In this document: piece by piece, positions 16,296 through 24,484 of the stretch | Layout of the letters: every line of letters starts with the position of its first letter | How positions within the stretch are numbered: the first letter of the stretch is position 1 | NCBI GenBank assembly: GCA_964638675.1 | Contig: CAZXAU010000007.1 | Span: 61,894-125,893, forward strand | Length of the DNA stretch: 64,000 nucleotides | Source: SIG714 sp964638675 | GTDB taxonomy: Bacteria; Bacillota; Clostridia; Oscillospirales; CAG-272 | Direction of reading: 5' to 3' | Made by a program: the position numbers and the translations under genes | Notes under the pieces: model-generated | Seen by the model: only the letters and a program-made list of their open reading frames with translations | Told to the model about the DNA's origin: nothing | Database searches by the model: none

Positions 16296-17144
16296 TTATT
16301 TTGCGTTCTTTATCGCATCAAAATTATCGTACTTATTCGAATATATTCCCATCGGCTCGTGATGTATCTTAAGAACCGATACGATATGTGTGTTGTTCTG
16401 CGCATTGAAGTCGTCAAGATACGGTATATGCTGGAAATAGTTTGCGTCAACTTCTCCGCTTTCTACGACATTGTTAGGCTGAATATAGTCTGTAAATTCC
16501 TTAATATCAAGTGTAATATCTTTCTGAGCAAGGATCTGTTTAGCCACCTTAAGTATGTCTGCATGGGGTGTGGGCGAAGCCGCAACGCTGATCTTTGTGC
16601 CCTTGAGTGATTCGTAATCTACCGTTGAATCAAATCCGTCTGTGACATTTTCAAGGTCGCATACAATAGCTCCCTTGTATGTATCCTGTATGAATTTCTG
16701 AACCTGCTCGCTGTTGAGTGCCGCTACAAGTGCCTTTATCTTAGCACTGTTTTCATTTCCCTCTTTGCAGGCAAGTATATTCGGGAATGATACATCTGTT
16801 CCTTCTGTCGTGAACGGAGTGATCTGCGCCGCAATCGCATAGTTAGAATTGATTACCGCATAATCTACATCTCCAAGAATTCCGGGGAGCTGTGCCGCTT
16901 CAACTTCGTTGAATTTAATGTTGTACGGGTTGCTCTCTATATCTCTGACCGTCGCAGTGGTATCGAGATCCTTTTTCAATGTGATAAGTCCTTTTGCCTC
17001 AAGAAGTGCAAGTGCACGCGCCTCGTTTGTCGGATCGTTCGGTATCGCTATAGTTATCTGCTTCTCCGAATTGCATGACGCAAATACCAGCACGCTGAGT
17101 GCAAGTGTTGCTATTGTAAGTAAAATCGCTACATATCTTTTCAT
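16296..17144 (-). CDS. metQ: Methionine-binding lipoprotein MetQ, circularly permuted
   Basis: A 282-residue NlpA/MetQ-family lipoprotein that delivers methionine to MetNI. The signal peptide ends in a lipobox (VFASC, Cys24). The mature protein has the family's blocks in swapped order. It begins with ITIAIPNDPTNEARALALL (about 30-48), normally the middle of MetQ, and runs through VEAAQLPGILGDVDYAVINSNYA. It ends with the normally N-terminal block (about 183-282): TPHADILKVAKQIL, FTDYIQPNN, GEVDANYFQHIPYLDDF and finally GIYSNKYDNFDAIK, which usually runs straight into IAIPNDPTN. The cut therefore falls at the junction of the two blocks and the old ends are joined by about 15 residues. GAGGAG lies before the start. 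It is first in metQNI and is preceded by a Met-rich leader peptide. Confidence 0.93.
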   Translation of the reverse strand: MKRYVAILLTIATLALSVLVFASCNSEKQITIAIPNDPTNEARALALLEAKGLITLKKDLDTTATVRDIESNPYNIKFNEVEAAQLPGILGDVDYAVINSNYAIAAQITPFTTEGTDVSFPNILACKEGNENSAKIKALVAALNSEQVQKFIQDTYKGAIVCDLENVTDGFDSTVDYESLKGTKISVAASPTPHADILKVAKQILAQKDITLDIKEFTDYIQPNNVVESGEVDANYFQHIPYLDDFNAQNNTHIVSVLKIHHEPMGIYSNKYDNFDAIKNAK

Positions 17145-17287
17145 AATCTTTCTCCTCTTTGATTTTTAATTTATTTTTTTAGTAATTATTTTCTTATAAA
17201 TTTCATTTTTTCTTCAGTCTTCATTCAGATGTCACTGTCTCTTTTCGCCTTGCTCAGCTCTGCCGCATCATCTTGCTTCAGGCGTTT

Positions 17288-17328
17288 AAAAAAACAAAAC
17301 CGCAAGACTATCTATCTGTCTCCCGGTT
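17288..17328 (-). terminator. Attenuator terminator in the metQNI leader
   Basis: On the minus strand, aaccg (17328-17324) pairs with cggtt (17302-17298) around an inner agac/gtct helix. A T run (17297-17288, one G) follows. It lies 25 bases after the stop of the Met-rich leader ORF and 143 bases before metQ, so it is inside the transcribed leader and not at the end of a gene. Confidence 0.75.
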
Positions 17329-17353
17329 GCAATAACTTATTTCGCTTTGTTCG

Positions 17354-17455
17354 TTATTTTCTATCGGAAGAGATGTTCGATTCGGCAGAGCAAAACATGC
17401 GCATGCTGCACATGCACATCATCATTCCCATAGACATTCTCTGTGAAACGAACAT
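17354..17455 (-). CDS. Methionine/cysteine-rich leader peptide of metQNI
   Basis: A 33-codon ORF with GGGAG seven bases before its ATG. The core reads MSMGMMMCMCSMRMFC (residues 7-22). The peptide has nine Met and three Cys in total. It lies between a consensus promoter and an intrinsic terminator, upstream of a methionine importer. The run tctcttccg just after the Met codons (17373-17365) can pair, with a two-base bulge, with cgggaga of the terminator's 5' arm (17325-17319). A ribosome stalled on Met codons would leave this antiterminator free. A ribosome reaching the stop at 17354 would cover it. Inference: transcription attenuation by charged tRNA-Met, perhaps also tRNA-Cys. Confidence 0.8.
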   Translation of the reverse strand: MFVSQRMSMGMMMCMCSMRMFCSAESNISSDRK

Positions 17456-17505
17456 ACCTTTTCTCCCATCATTATTAATTCAACATCTGTTTTAAACTTT
17501 TTCAC

Positions 17506-17534
17506 ATCATATCATAATTCATTACCTTTGTCAA
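17506..17534 (-). promoter_or_regulatory. Sigma A promoter of the metQNI leader
   Basis: TTGACA (17534-17529), 17 bases, TATGAT (17511-17506). Transcription from about 17499 gives a ~355-base leader holding the Met-rich peptide and the attenuator. I saw neither SAM-I (S-box) nor T-box conserved blocks in it. Confidence 0.85.
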
Positions 17535-17635
17535 TACCAAATTGCCATCTTTTTGAATTTTGTACTGTTCCCCACATTACCCTGTCACATTCTCCTGCTT
17601 TTTCGGCTTTTTGTTCATTTTATTTCATTTTGTAA

Positions 17636-17918
17636 AAATCATCACAAAATCTTTATTCGCGATCAGGACATATAGCTTTCATTGTATCCTTAGAAATTTA
17701 TTTCCGGTCAAGACATACGGTTTTAACGTTATTCGTGTCATACAATTTTTTTAAACATAATGTTTGAAAAAGTTGTATGACTAACCGTTTTAATTGGCTA
17801 TTTAAGGAAAGTTTCTCAATTCTTCTTTTCAAAGAAAAAAAGAAGTAAACAATTTAAATCAGGCTAACTGTCTTAAACTGTAGGAAAGTTTCTTGCTTCT
17901 TCTTTTCAAAGAAGAAGG
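17636..17918 (+). repeat. Dispersed hairpin repeat, family 2, copy 1
   Basis: Shares several blocks with 57085-57415: gacatacggttt, gtcatacaattttttt, gtttgaaaaa, gttgtatgactaacc, ggaaagtttctc and tgtaggaaagtttct followed by ttcttcttttcaaagaagaag. In this copy gtcatacaa...ttgtatgac forms a long hairpin at about 17737-17782. A shorter partial block (aggacatatagcttt) lies just upstream. It fills the divergent gap between the metQ leader promoter and the AEC gene. Confidence 0.7.
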
Positions 17919-17920
17919 GG

Positions 17921-17949
17921 TTGACAAGAGCAAGGAATATGGTTATAAT
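17921..17949 (+). promoter_or_regulatory. Sigma A promoter of the AEC transporter gene
   Basis: TTGACA (17921-17926), 17 bases, TATAAT (17944-17949) are a perfect consensus. It begins two bases after the last block of the family 2 repeat. Confidence 0.88.
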
Positions 17950-17969
17950 AGGCGACGGAGGATAAGAAG

Positions 17970-18908
17970 ATGAGTTTTGAGATAGCACTTTCAAATGTAT
18001 TATTGACACTGTTTTATATAATACCTGGGTATGCGGTATGTAAGATGAAGAAAACACTTCCTGAGCATCTGCCGGGACTTTCAGGGGTACTGATATATAT
18101 AGGAACGCCTTTTCTTGAGATATCGGCATTTATATCGCTTGATTATACACCGAAGCTGGCTTATAATATGGTAATAATATTTTTGCTGGCAACACTTATG
18201 CAGGCAGCGTTTATGCTGATAATATATATTGCATATGTAAGGAAGAGAAATAACGAAGTAAACCGAATCATGAATATAGGTGCGATAGTCGGAAATGTAG
18301 GATTTTTCGGATTGCCGGTTCTTACGGCACTTTTTCCCGACAATCCGGAGATATCGGCATATGTCATGATGTACATGGTATCAATGAACCTGATAATGTT
18401 CACGATGGGAGTATTTTTCCTCACAAACGATAAGAAATATATATCGCTTAAGGCGGCACTTTTCAATCCGACGATGTTCGGAATGGTAATCGCACTGCCT
18501 ATATTCTTCTTTGGGTTGAAGCAATATATACCAGATAACTTTGTAGCAGGAATCAAAAATATAGGTTCAATGACATCGCCGCTTTGCATGTTCATTCTGG
18601 GAGTACGGCTCGCCGCATCGCCGCTGAAAGAAATAATAAAACGAAAAAAGTCGATAATAATTGCGGCATTGAAATTGATAGCATTTCCGATATTCTGTTT
18701 TACAATCACATATTTTTTGCCGATAGGCTTTGAAATGAAAGCAGTGCTTGTCATACTTTCGGGAATGCCGTGTGCTGCAATATTACAAAGCATGTCAGAG
18801 CTTCATCACCTCGATGCAACGACTCCGGCATACAGTATACTTATAGCAACGCTGTCCTGCTTCATCACAATACCGCTGTTGACGCTGGCGGTAACAACAT
18901 TCCTGTAA
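17970..18908 (+). CDS. AEC-family (auxin efflux carrier-like) transporter
   Basis: A 312-residue integral membrane protein with about ten helices and the AEC-family signature regions (LSGVLIYIGTPFLEISAF, NVGFFGLPVL and LSGMPCAAILQSMSE). Bacterial members export or import organic acids such as malate; the substrate here is unknown. The start has GGAGG about eight bases upstream. It is a single-gene unit with its own consensus promoter. Confidence 0.88.
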   Translation: MSFEIALSNVLLTLFYIIPGYAVCKMKKTLPEHLPGLSGVLIYIGTPFLEISAFISLDYTPKLAYNMVIIFLLATLMQAAFMLIIYIAYVRKRNNEVNRIMNIGAIVGNVGFFGLPVLTALFPDNPEISAYVMMYMVSMNLIMFTMGVFFLTNDKKYISLKAALFNPTMFGMVIALPIFFFGLKQYIPDNFVAGIKNIGSMTSPLCMFILGVRLAASPLKEIIKRKKSIIIAALKLIAFPIFCFTITYFLPIGFEMKAVLVILSGMPCAAILQSMSELHHLDATTPAYSILIATLSCFITIPLLTLAVTTFL

Positions 18909-19091
18909 AATCGCTCTTAAATCGAATAGTATAGAAACGCATCAAGGTGGAACAATAAAGTATACAAGGTACAGCCAATATTTTTCAGAAGTTGATTCGG
19001 AAAAATAAAAAGGCATGAAACAATCGGAAAGAGCGGTGATATTACGAAAAATCAGAAAAGCAAGAAAATAAGATTCGGCATAAAAATTCCG

Positions 19092-19373
19092 GTGATACTT
19101 TCTTTGTGCCTTGCGGTAATAATCGCCACAGCACTGATACCCTTTGCTGATATCGAAAACAAAAGCGAGAGCTCAAATCAGGAAGACCAGATAAATGCCG
19201 CAAGCCAGATGAAAAGCATTTCCGGTGAATCGGACAGTGAAGAGGTCAATATACAAAGCAACGTCCCACAAACAGGCGACGGTGCAATGATATGGTGCCT
19301 GGCGGCAGCAGTGTGCTTGGGGATAATGACGCTGATAGTATCACCAAAGTCGAAAGGACAGTATACCGAATAA
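19092..19373 (+). CDS. Short sortase-anchored surface protein (VPQTG motif), start unresolved
   Basis: A ~93-115 residue exported protein. It has an N-terminal hydrophobic segment (about 20 residues), a short Ser/Glu/Gln-rich mature part, then VPQTGD, a hydrophobic helix and the basic tail SPKSKGQ. This is the layout of a cell-wall sorting signal, with Val in place of the Leu of LPxTG. A class B sortase is at 49280-50236. The GTG at 19092 lies inside the hydrophobic segment. The frame stays open upstream to 18996 and supplies the basic residues expected (KKIRFGIKIP), but offers only rare start codons (ATT at 19041). An ATG at 19015 lies in another frame and ends after 18 codons, so a one-base error or real frameshift is possible. 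Confidence 0.65.
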   Translation: MILSLCLAVIIATALIPFADIENKSESSNQEDQINAASQMKSISGESDSEEVNIQSNVPQTGDGAMIWCLAAAVCLGIMTLIVSPKSKGQYTE

Positions 19374-19397
19374 TATAAACAGAATAAAGCATCAAAA

Positions 19398-19438
19398 AAC
19401 TGCCTCGCCGTACGGATGTCCGTGGCGAAGCAGTTATT
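19398..19438. terminator. Terminator between the sortase substrate and DUF3006 genes
   Basis: A 12-bp stem with one mismatch (19399-19410 with 19423-19434) followed by atttt. It can serve both convergent genes. Confidence 0.75.
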
Positions 19439-19457
19439 TTGTATATAAAGCAGAATA

Positions 19458-19664
19458 CTATTCATCGTCTTCATCAAAAAGCGACTCAAGGCGTTTTTTC
19501 ATTTCATTTTTCTTGGATGAGCTTTCATTTTTGAGAACCTCAATGCTGATAATATCGCCCTCTTGTGCACCTGGAATCAACGCCCTGGGTATATTCGCCC
19601 ACCTGTTGTTCTCAAGCTCAATAATGGCAAAACCGCCTTCAAATCTGTCAATTACTACCTTCAT
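19458..19664 (-). CDS. DUF3006-domain protein
   Basis: A 68-residue protein. The first ~45 residues (MKVVIDRFEGGFAIIELENN ... PGAQEGDIISI) form the small beta-rich DUF3006 domain, and the rest is a charged helix. The family has no known activity but is often found next to ComEC-like metallo-beta-lactamase hydrolases, as here (105 bases downstream of one). The two are likely cotranscribed leftward. Confidence 0.85.
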   Translation of the reverse strand: MKVVIDRFEGGFAIIELENNRWANIPRALIPGAQEGDIISIEVLKNESSSKKNEMKKRLESLFDEDDE

Positions 19665-19769
19665 AATATCAAAGCATCCTTTCTGTTTTTATTTTTCAGT
19701 TTATAGTAACAAACGACCGTACAAAAATGATCTTCAAACAAAAGAACTTCCGGAACATCGCCAGAAGGA

Positions 19770-20921
19770 TCATTCGGGATTGCAATGAGAGCAGAGCGAG
19801 TATCCCTCAGATTTAAGCTCGTCAAGTGTCTTTGATGTAAATGATAAATTTTTACTACTAATAGTCTCTACATAAGAGCAGTCGGGAGTGTGAACCCTGC
19901 GGCTTCCTTCATTGAGAGCGTAAGTATAATCGGGCGTGAGTAGGTCGTCGGTAACAGCCGAGGATGTCGGCATATTTTCGCCTGCACCCGACTTTTCAGA
20001 ATAATAGGAAAGCTTACTGCCATCAGTAACAAACACAATATTGCCGAGCTCATCGGTACGCAGAAGCTTAGCCGAAAAGCTTTCCCATGTTTTAACGACC
20101 GATGCATTCGGATGACCGTATGTATTCCCCTCTCCGAGCGAAAGAATCCCGTATTTCGCTTTGGTTGCAGCGACAAACGACTTACCCGATGATGTTGAAC
20201 TGCCGTGATGACCTATTTTCACAACATCGGATAAAACATCTTCCATATAAAGCTCCTTCTCGACGAGCTTTTCAGCATCCCCCATGAAAAGGAAGCTCCT
20301 GCTTTTATAAACTATCCTGCATACAGCCGAATAGTTATTCAAATTCTCATACTCATCCTGTACAGGAGACAGCAAACGAATCTCGAGATCATCGGTCTGT
20401 TTTATTATAACTCCGGCCTTTGCACGCGAGACTTTCAGTCCCTTCGATTCGATGGTATCAAGAAGCCGTGAGAAGATCGAAGTGTTTGTCACGGCATCCG
20501 GCATATAAATTTTCCCGATATCAAAAGCTTTCAGAACTTCGGGCATACCGCCCATGTGATCGGAATGAGGATGTGTCACAAGAACATAATCTATTTTAGA
20601 ATATCCGCGTTTTCGGATCAGGTTAATTACCCGTGATGCCATTTCATTTTCTCCGGCATCAATAAGCATACAGGTGTTGTCCGGAAATTCAATAAATGAC
20701 GAATCACCCTGCCCGACATCTATAAAAGTTATCCTGACACCGCCGTCATTCAGATCGGTCAGAATGCCATTATCATCGTTTGGAGTATTCCCGAATAATC
20801 CGGTATAAATATCCCGATAATGCGGCAGACATAATGCAACTGCAATAACCGCAAGCAGTACAATGGCTGTCAGTATGACCTTGCCGGCAGAAGACCGGCT
20901 TTTTCTTCTTCTTTTACTCAT
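19770..20921 (-). CDS. ComEC/Rec2-like metallo-beta-lactamase-fold hydrolase, secreted or membrane-anchored
   Basis: A 383-residue protein with a basic N-terminus and one membrane anchor (about 12-33). The hydrolase domain (about 60-300) carries DVGQGDSSFI, the metal motif THPHSDHMGG (about 115-124), GDAE and GHHGSSTSSG. This is the type found at the C-terminus of ComEC, which degrades one DNA strand during uptake, but without the ComEC channel. The last ~50 residues have H-x4-C ... CSHC, a pattern like the Ada-type zinc site. The substrate is unknown; an extracellular nuclease or phosphodiesterase is plausible. Confidence 0.85.
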   Translation of the reverse strand: MSKRRRKSRSSAGKVILTAIVLLAVIAVALCLPHYRDIYTGLFGNTPNDDNGILTDLNDGGVRITFIDVGQGDSSFIEFPDNTCMLIDAGENEMASRVINLIRKRGYSKIDYVLVTHPHSDHMGGMPEVLKAFDIGKIYMPDAVTNTSIFSRLLDTIESKGLKVSRAKAGVIIKQTDDLEIRLLSPVQDEYENLNNYSAVCRIVYKSRSFLFMGDAEKLVEKELYMEDVLSDVVKIGHHGSSTSSGKSFVAATKAKYGILSLGEGNTYGHPNASVVKTWESFSAKLLRTDELGNIVFVTDGSKLSYYSEKSGAGENMPTSSAVTDDLLTPDYTYALNEGSRRVHTPDCSYVETISSKNLSFTSKTLDELKSEGYSLCSHCNPE

Positions 20922-21001
20922 TTCTTTTATTTTTTGTCCTTATTTTGTATACTTCAATAACAAATGTTTTTATAGCTTTATGTATCTTACAATCCATATC
21001 G

Positions 21002-21682
21002 CTAAACTATAACCGCACCGCCGAAATCGGTAAGCGGAATATCGCTTCGGCTTGAATTTATGACCCTTTTCCCGTGTGAGACAATAAAATCTGTTATCTT
21101 ATCTGCATCGGGGTGCGTTGAGAGATTTCCGAAAAATATCACGCTGTCGCCAACCACGCAAGATGCACCTCCGATAAATCCGTAATTGTACCCTTCGAGA
21201 AAGATATGTCCGCTTTGTATAACGAGCACTTCGCATCCGATTTCAGATGCCGCCGACGCAATTGTGCGGTCTGCCGTTATTATCGCACTATCCGACAGTT
21301 TAAGAGTTGAACAGCGTGCATAGCCCTGATTCACATTCAACGGTACATAATGTAAAATTAATTCAGGCGATGTGTATTTTTCGTTGCAAATGAGATATTT
21401 GCCGAGCATCAGGCAGTCGAGAATTATATCATACGGATATTCTGGCAACGGGTCCTTCACTGTTATATAATTCAGGTCTGAAAAAAGTGCGGAATTTTCA
21501 CGGAAATATCCTTCTGGGAGATACAGCAGTCGGTCATGCGAAAAAAGCAACATATCGGCATGAGATGCCACCGGTTTTGGCAGACAGGAAAACGAAGGCA
21601 GTTTTCTGACATCGCCGGACTGCGAAAGAATTTCACAGATGCTTCGGTCTGCCGCATTTGAAATAAAAATTGTGTTCCCCAT
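21002..21682 (-). CDS. Conserved clostridial protein of unknown function (possibly DUF6873)
   Basis: A 226-residue soluble protein. The blocks KYTSPELILHYVPLNVNQGY and IQSGHIFLEGYNYGFIGGAS match, from memory, a hypothetical family of Clostridia, which I think is DUF6873 and pentein-like. The alternating glycines and conserved Asp/His/Asn fit an enzyme, but no reaction is known to me. AGGTG lies five bases before the start. It sits alone between rpmB and the hydrolase gene. Confidence 0.6.
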   Translation of the reverse strand: MGNTIFISNAADRSICEILSQSGDVRKLPSFSCLPKPVASHADMLLFSHDRLLYLPEGYFRENSALFSDLNYITVKDPLPEYPYDIILDCLMLGKYLICNEKYTSPELILHYVPLNVNQGYARCSTLKLSDSAIITADRTIASAASEIGCEVLVIQSGHIFLEGYNYGFIGGASCVVGDSVIFFGNLSTHPDADKITDFIVSHGKRVINSSRSDIPLTDFGGAVIV

Positions 21683-21716
21683 ATTTGCACCTATAATAAT
21701 TCAGATACCGAACGAC

Positions 21717-21737
21717 AAAAGGACGGGAGACCCGTCC
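21717..21737 (-). terminator. Terminator of rpmB
   Basis: A perfect 7-bp GC-rich stem (21721-21727 with 21731-21737) with a three-base loop. It is followed on the minus strand by tttt. Confidence 0.7.
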
Positions 21738-21775
21738 GTTTATCAATCAGAATAATTTCAGAAAAATCTGAACGA

Positions 21776-21970
21776 TTACTGAAGCTCAATTTTACCGTTG
21801 CGAACCGAACGCAGGCAACGAGAGCAGATGTATACGGTTTTGTGTGTTCCGTTGACATCAGCTTTGATCTTTCTTATGTTGGGCTTCCACATTCTGTTAG
21901 TTTTACGGTTGGAGTGAGAAACATTCTGTCCGAATGTAACACCCTTTCCGCAGAGTTCACACTTTGCCAT
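21776..21970 (-). CDS. rpmB: Ribosomal protein L28 (zinc-binding form)
   Basis: A 64-residue 50S subunit protein. MAKCELCGKGVTFGQNVSHS opens the protein and CSRCLRSV closes it, giving the four Cys of the zinc-binding form. N(R/K)KTNRMWKPN is the family core. GGAGGTG precedes the start. It has its own unit, ending in a hairpin. Confidence 0.97.
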   Translation of the reverse strand: MAKCELCGKGVTFGQNVSHSNRKTNRMWKPNIRKIKADVNGTHKTVYICSRCLRSVRNGKIELQ

Positions 21971-22138
21971 AATAAGACACCTCCAATATATTCACGAGTT
22001 AAATTATCTCTCTAATCAAAATCGCAGGACATATTATATCATACTTTTTACGAAATTGCAATAGCAATTCAAAAAAAATATTGAATCTTTGCGAATATTT
22101 GCAAATTTTGTTTCCAATTCACCTTTGCAGGCAGTTAT

Positions 22139-22918
22139 TTATTGACTATCCTCGCTGTCACGCTTACTTTTGAAGCTGATTTTACTTTCGGTTTTATTCA
22201 TTATTCGCTTTATATTGCCCCTGTGCAGATATATTATAAAGACGGCAATAAAAACAGTAGCTATCGCAACTATCGGCGGCGGCGGCAGCTCTCCTTCATA
22301 TTTCGGATAATGAAGCTGTCCGTACATTCCGTTGACAAAAATCGGAACAAGCATAGCCGCAAATATTGAACCGAGCGAAACATATTTTGTCCACGCAACA
22401 GTGAGCACAAAGAAGAACAAACAGAACAACGCCGGGATCGGTTCAAGAAGAAGAACTATGGCAGCGGCACATGCAACTCCCTTTCCGCCCTTAAAGCCGA
22501 AGTACACCGGATAAGCGTGACCCACCATGCATCCAACGCCTGCAATATATCCAAAGCTCTCTCCTCCGAGGAGCATACCGAGAAATGTAACGATCAACGC
22601 CTTCAGAACATCTAGACATAAGGTAAGTGCAGCTGAGCCTTTGCCGTATGTGCGGAGCATATTGGTCGTGCCCGCATTTCCGCTTCCATATTTTCTGACA
22701 TCGTCATGGTGCCGCAGTCTTGATACAATAATTCCGAAATTCAGACTGCCCACAAAATACCCGACAGCAAATGTCAGCACCATAAATGCAATATATCCGG
22801 CGGCAAACCCCGAGAAGTCAAAAATTGTGTCCCCGTCTATAACTTCAATATCGGCAAACCACTGTGCAAGGAATCCGTAACTATATTTGAGTTTTTCCAC
22901 CCATTCGATAAATGCCAT
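22139..22918 (-). CDS. plsY: Acyl-phosphate glycerol-3-phosphate acyltransferase PlsY
   Basis: A 259-residue membrane enzyme that makes 1-acylglycerol 3-phosphate in the first step of phospholipid synthesis. The catalytic motifs are YFVGSLNFGIIVSR, KYGSGNAGTTNMLRTYG (the Ser and Asn of block 1) and GFKGGKGVA. It has ~40 more N-terminal residues than the ~200-residue E. coli form. It follows der by nine bases, so the two are probably cotranscribed. Confidence 0.95.
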   Translation of the reverse strand: MAFIEWVEKLKYSYGFLAQWFADIEVIDGDTIFDFSGFAAGYIAFMVLTFAVGYFVGSLNFGIIVSRLRHHDDVRKYGSGNAGTTNMLRTYGKGSAALTLCLDVLKALIVTFLGMLLGGESFGYIAGVGCMVGHAYPVYFGFKGGKGVACAAAIVLLLEPIPALFCLFFFVLTVAWTKYVSLGSIFAAMLVPIFVNGMYGQLHYPKYEGELPPPPIVAIATVFIAVFIIYLHRGNIKRIMNKTESKISFKSKRDSEDSQ

Positions 22919-22927
22919 AACAGTACC

Positions 22928-24262
22928 TCATTTTTCATTGTCGTCGTTTCGTTCACGAACTATAAGTTTAATTGGCGTGCCTTCAAAGCCAAAGACTTTA
23001 CGCAGACAGTTTTCTATATACCTTTGATAAGAAAAATGAAAGAGTGTGGCACTGTTGCAGAATACCACAAAACAAGGCGGTTTTGTGCCAGTTTGTGTCA
23101 TATAGAAAATTTTCAGATATCTTCCCTTATCCGAAGGCGGCTGGACTCTTGCAACAGCATCTGCCAGAATGTCGTTGAGCGTACCTGTCGATATTCTGAT
23201 CTTCGATTTTTCATCGACGTTGTTGATCAGCTCAAAGAGCTTATCCACTCGCTGTCCTGTCTTAGCCGAAACAAAGATGATCGGTGCATAATCCATATAT
23301 GCGAAGTGGATCCTGACCTGCTCGGTGAATTGCTTGACCGTACTGTTGTCTTTTTCTATTGCATCCCACTTATTTATAACGAATATCGATGCTTTTCCTG
23401 CTTCGTGTGCAAGTCCGGCAATTTTCTCATCCTGCTCGGTGATTCCTTCGCTCGCATCTATCATAATAAGACAGACATCAGCTCTGTCGACCGCCATCTT
23501 GGCTCGAAGCACGCTGTATTTCTCTATCTTATCCGAAATTTTACTGCTTCTTCTGATTCCTGCAGTATCAATAAACGTATATTTCCCGTATTTGTTTTCG
23601 ACCTTACTGTCGATAGCATCTCTCGTCGTTCCTGCAATATCCGAAACTATCAAACGGTTTTCGCCGAGAATTCTGTTTATTATCGAGCTTTTCCCTGCAT
23701 TTGGCTTTCCTATAACGGCGACCTTTATATCACTGCCATCATCTTCTTCCTCAACTTCTTCAGGCAGAAGCTCAACAATTTTATCAAGAAGGTCTCCTGT
23801 TCCCGTACCGTGAATTCCTGATACCGGGATAGGATCCTCCGAAAATCCAAGCTCGTAGAATTCATAAAACTCTGCAGGCAGATTTCCTATTTTATCTACC
23901 TTATTCACACAGCAGATAAGCGGCTTTCCCGATCTCAGCAACATGGATGCTATCGCTTTGTCATCGGCAGTAACTCCTGTGTGAAGCTCTGTCAAAAGCA
24001 CGATTACATCAGCCGTTTCTATCGCTATTTGTGCTTGTGTTTTAATATGCTTTAAAATTATATCGTCGGTCTTCGGTTCTATACCGCCCGTGTCAACCAA
24101 CATGAAGCTTCTGCTGTTCCACTGACACTCATAATATATCCTGTCACGTGTTACACCGGGAGTGTCCTCAACTATCGAGATCCTCTCACCTGCTATCTTA
24201 TTGAACACAGTACTCTTGCCCACATTCGGGCGTCCGACGATGGCAACTACAGGTTTAGCCAT
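22928..24262 (-). CDS. der: Ribosome-assembly GTPase Der (EngA)
   Basis: A 444-residue GTPase with two tandem G domains and a C-terminal KH-like domain, required for 50S subunit maturation. The P-loops are GRPNVGKST (about 10-18) and GKPNAGKSS (about 185-193). The matching G3 motifs are DTGG and DTAGI and the G4 motifs are NKVD and NKWD. It heads der-plsY after an intergenic repeat region. Confidence 0.97.
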   Translation of the reverse strand: MAKPVVAIVGRPNVGKSTVFNKIAGERISIVEDTPGVTRDRIYYECQWNSRSFMLVDTGGIEPKTDDIILKHIKTQAQIAIETADVIVLLTELHTGVTADDKAIASMLLRSGKPLICCVNKVDKIGNLPAEFYEFYELGFSEDPIPVSGIHGTGTGDLLDKIVELLPEEVEEEDDGSDIKVAVIGKPNAGKSSIINRILGENRLIVSDIAGTTRDAIDSKVENKYGKYTFIDTAGIRRSSKISDKIEKYSVLRAKMAVDRADVCLIMIDASEGITEQDEKIAGLAHEAGKASIFVINKWDAIEKDNSTVKQFTEQVRIHFAYMDYAPIIFVSAKTGQRVDKLFELINNVDEKSKIRISTGTLNDILADAVARVQPPSDKGRYLKIFYMTQTGTKPPCFVVFCNSATLFHFSYQRYIENCLRKVFGFEGTPIKLIVRERNDDNEK

Positions 24263-24296
24263 CCGCTTTCCTCCTTGGATTTAGTGTATGTTTATA

Positions 24297-24484
24297 TGAT
24301 TCGTGGGAACTTTCTGTAGAAAGATTCCCCTGGTTACATTTTCTACAGGAAATGTAACCTCCTCCCTCAAAGACTTTAATAAAATGGGAGGGTATAGTGC
24401 CCAGTTAAAACGAAGTTTTAACTATACTCGCTTGAATCGTAGCCATCATGTGGGGACCCTCCCTCACACGGACTTTCTGAAAAA
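24297..24484 (-). repeat. Intergenic hairpin-rich repeat region, family 3, copy 1
   Basis: Between the DUF512 gene and der. It contains gggaactttctgtagaaag (partly self-complementary), a ggttacatttt/aaatgtaacc hairpin, and the block tcaaagactttaataaaatgg. A second hairpin is agttaaaac/gttttaact (9 bp, about 24402-24422). The ggaactttctgta and aaagactttat blocks recur at 28574-28637. No gene is seen here. Confidence 0.6.

Noticed and set aside
17145..17506. SAM riboswitch or T-box before metQ
   Set aside because: I looked for S-box core and T-box conserved sequence blocks on the minus strand and saw none. The leader instead holds the Met-rich ORF.
23024..23821. A 265-residue antisense ORF opposite der
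   Set aside because: Cys/Ile/Ser-rich shadow of a well-supported gene in the other strand.
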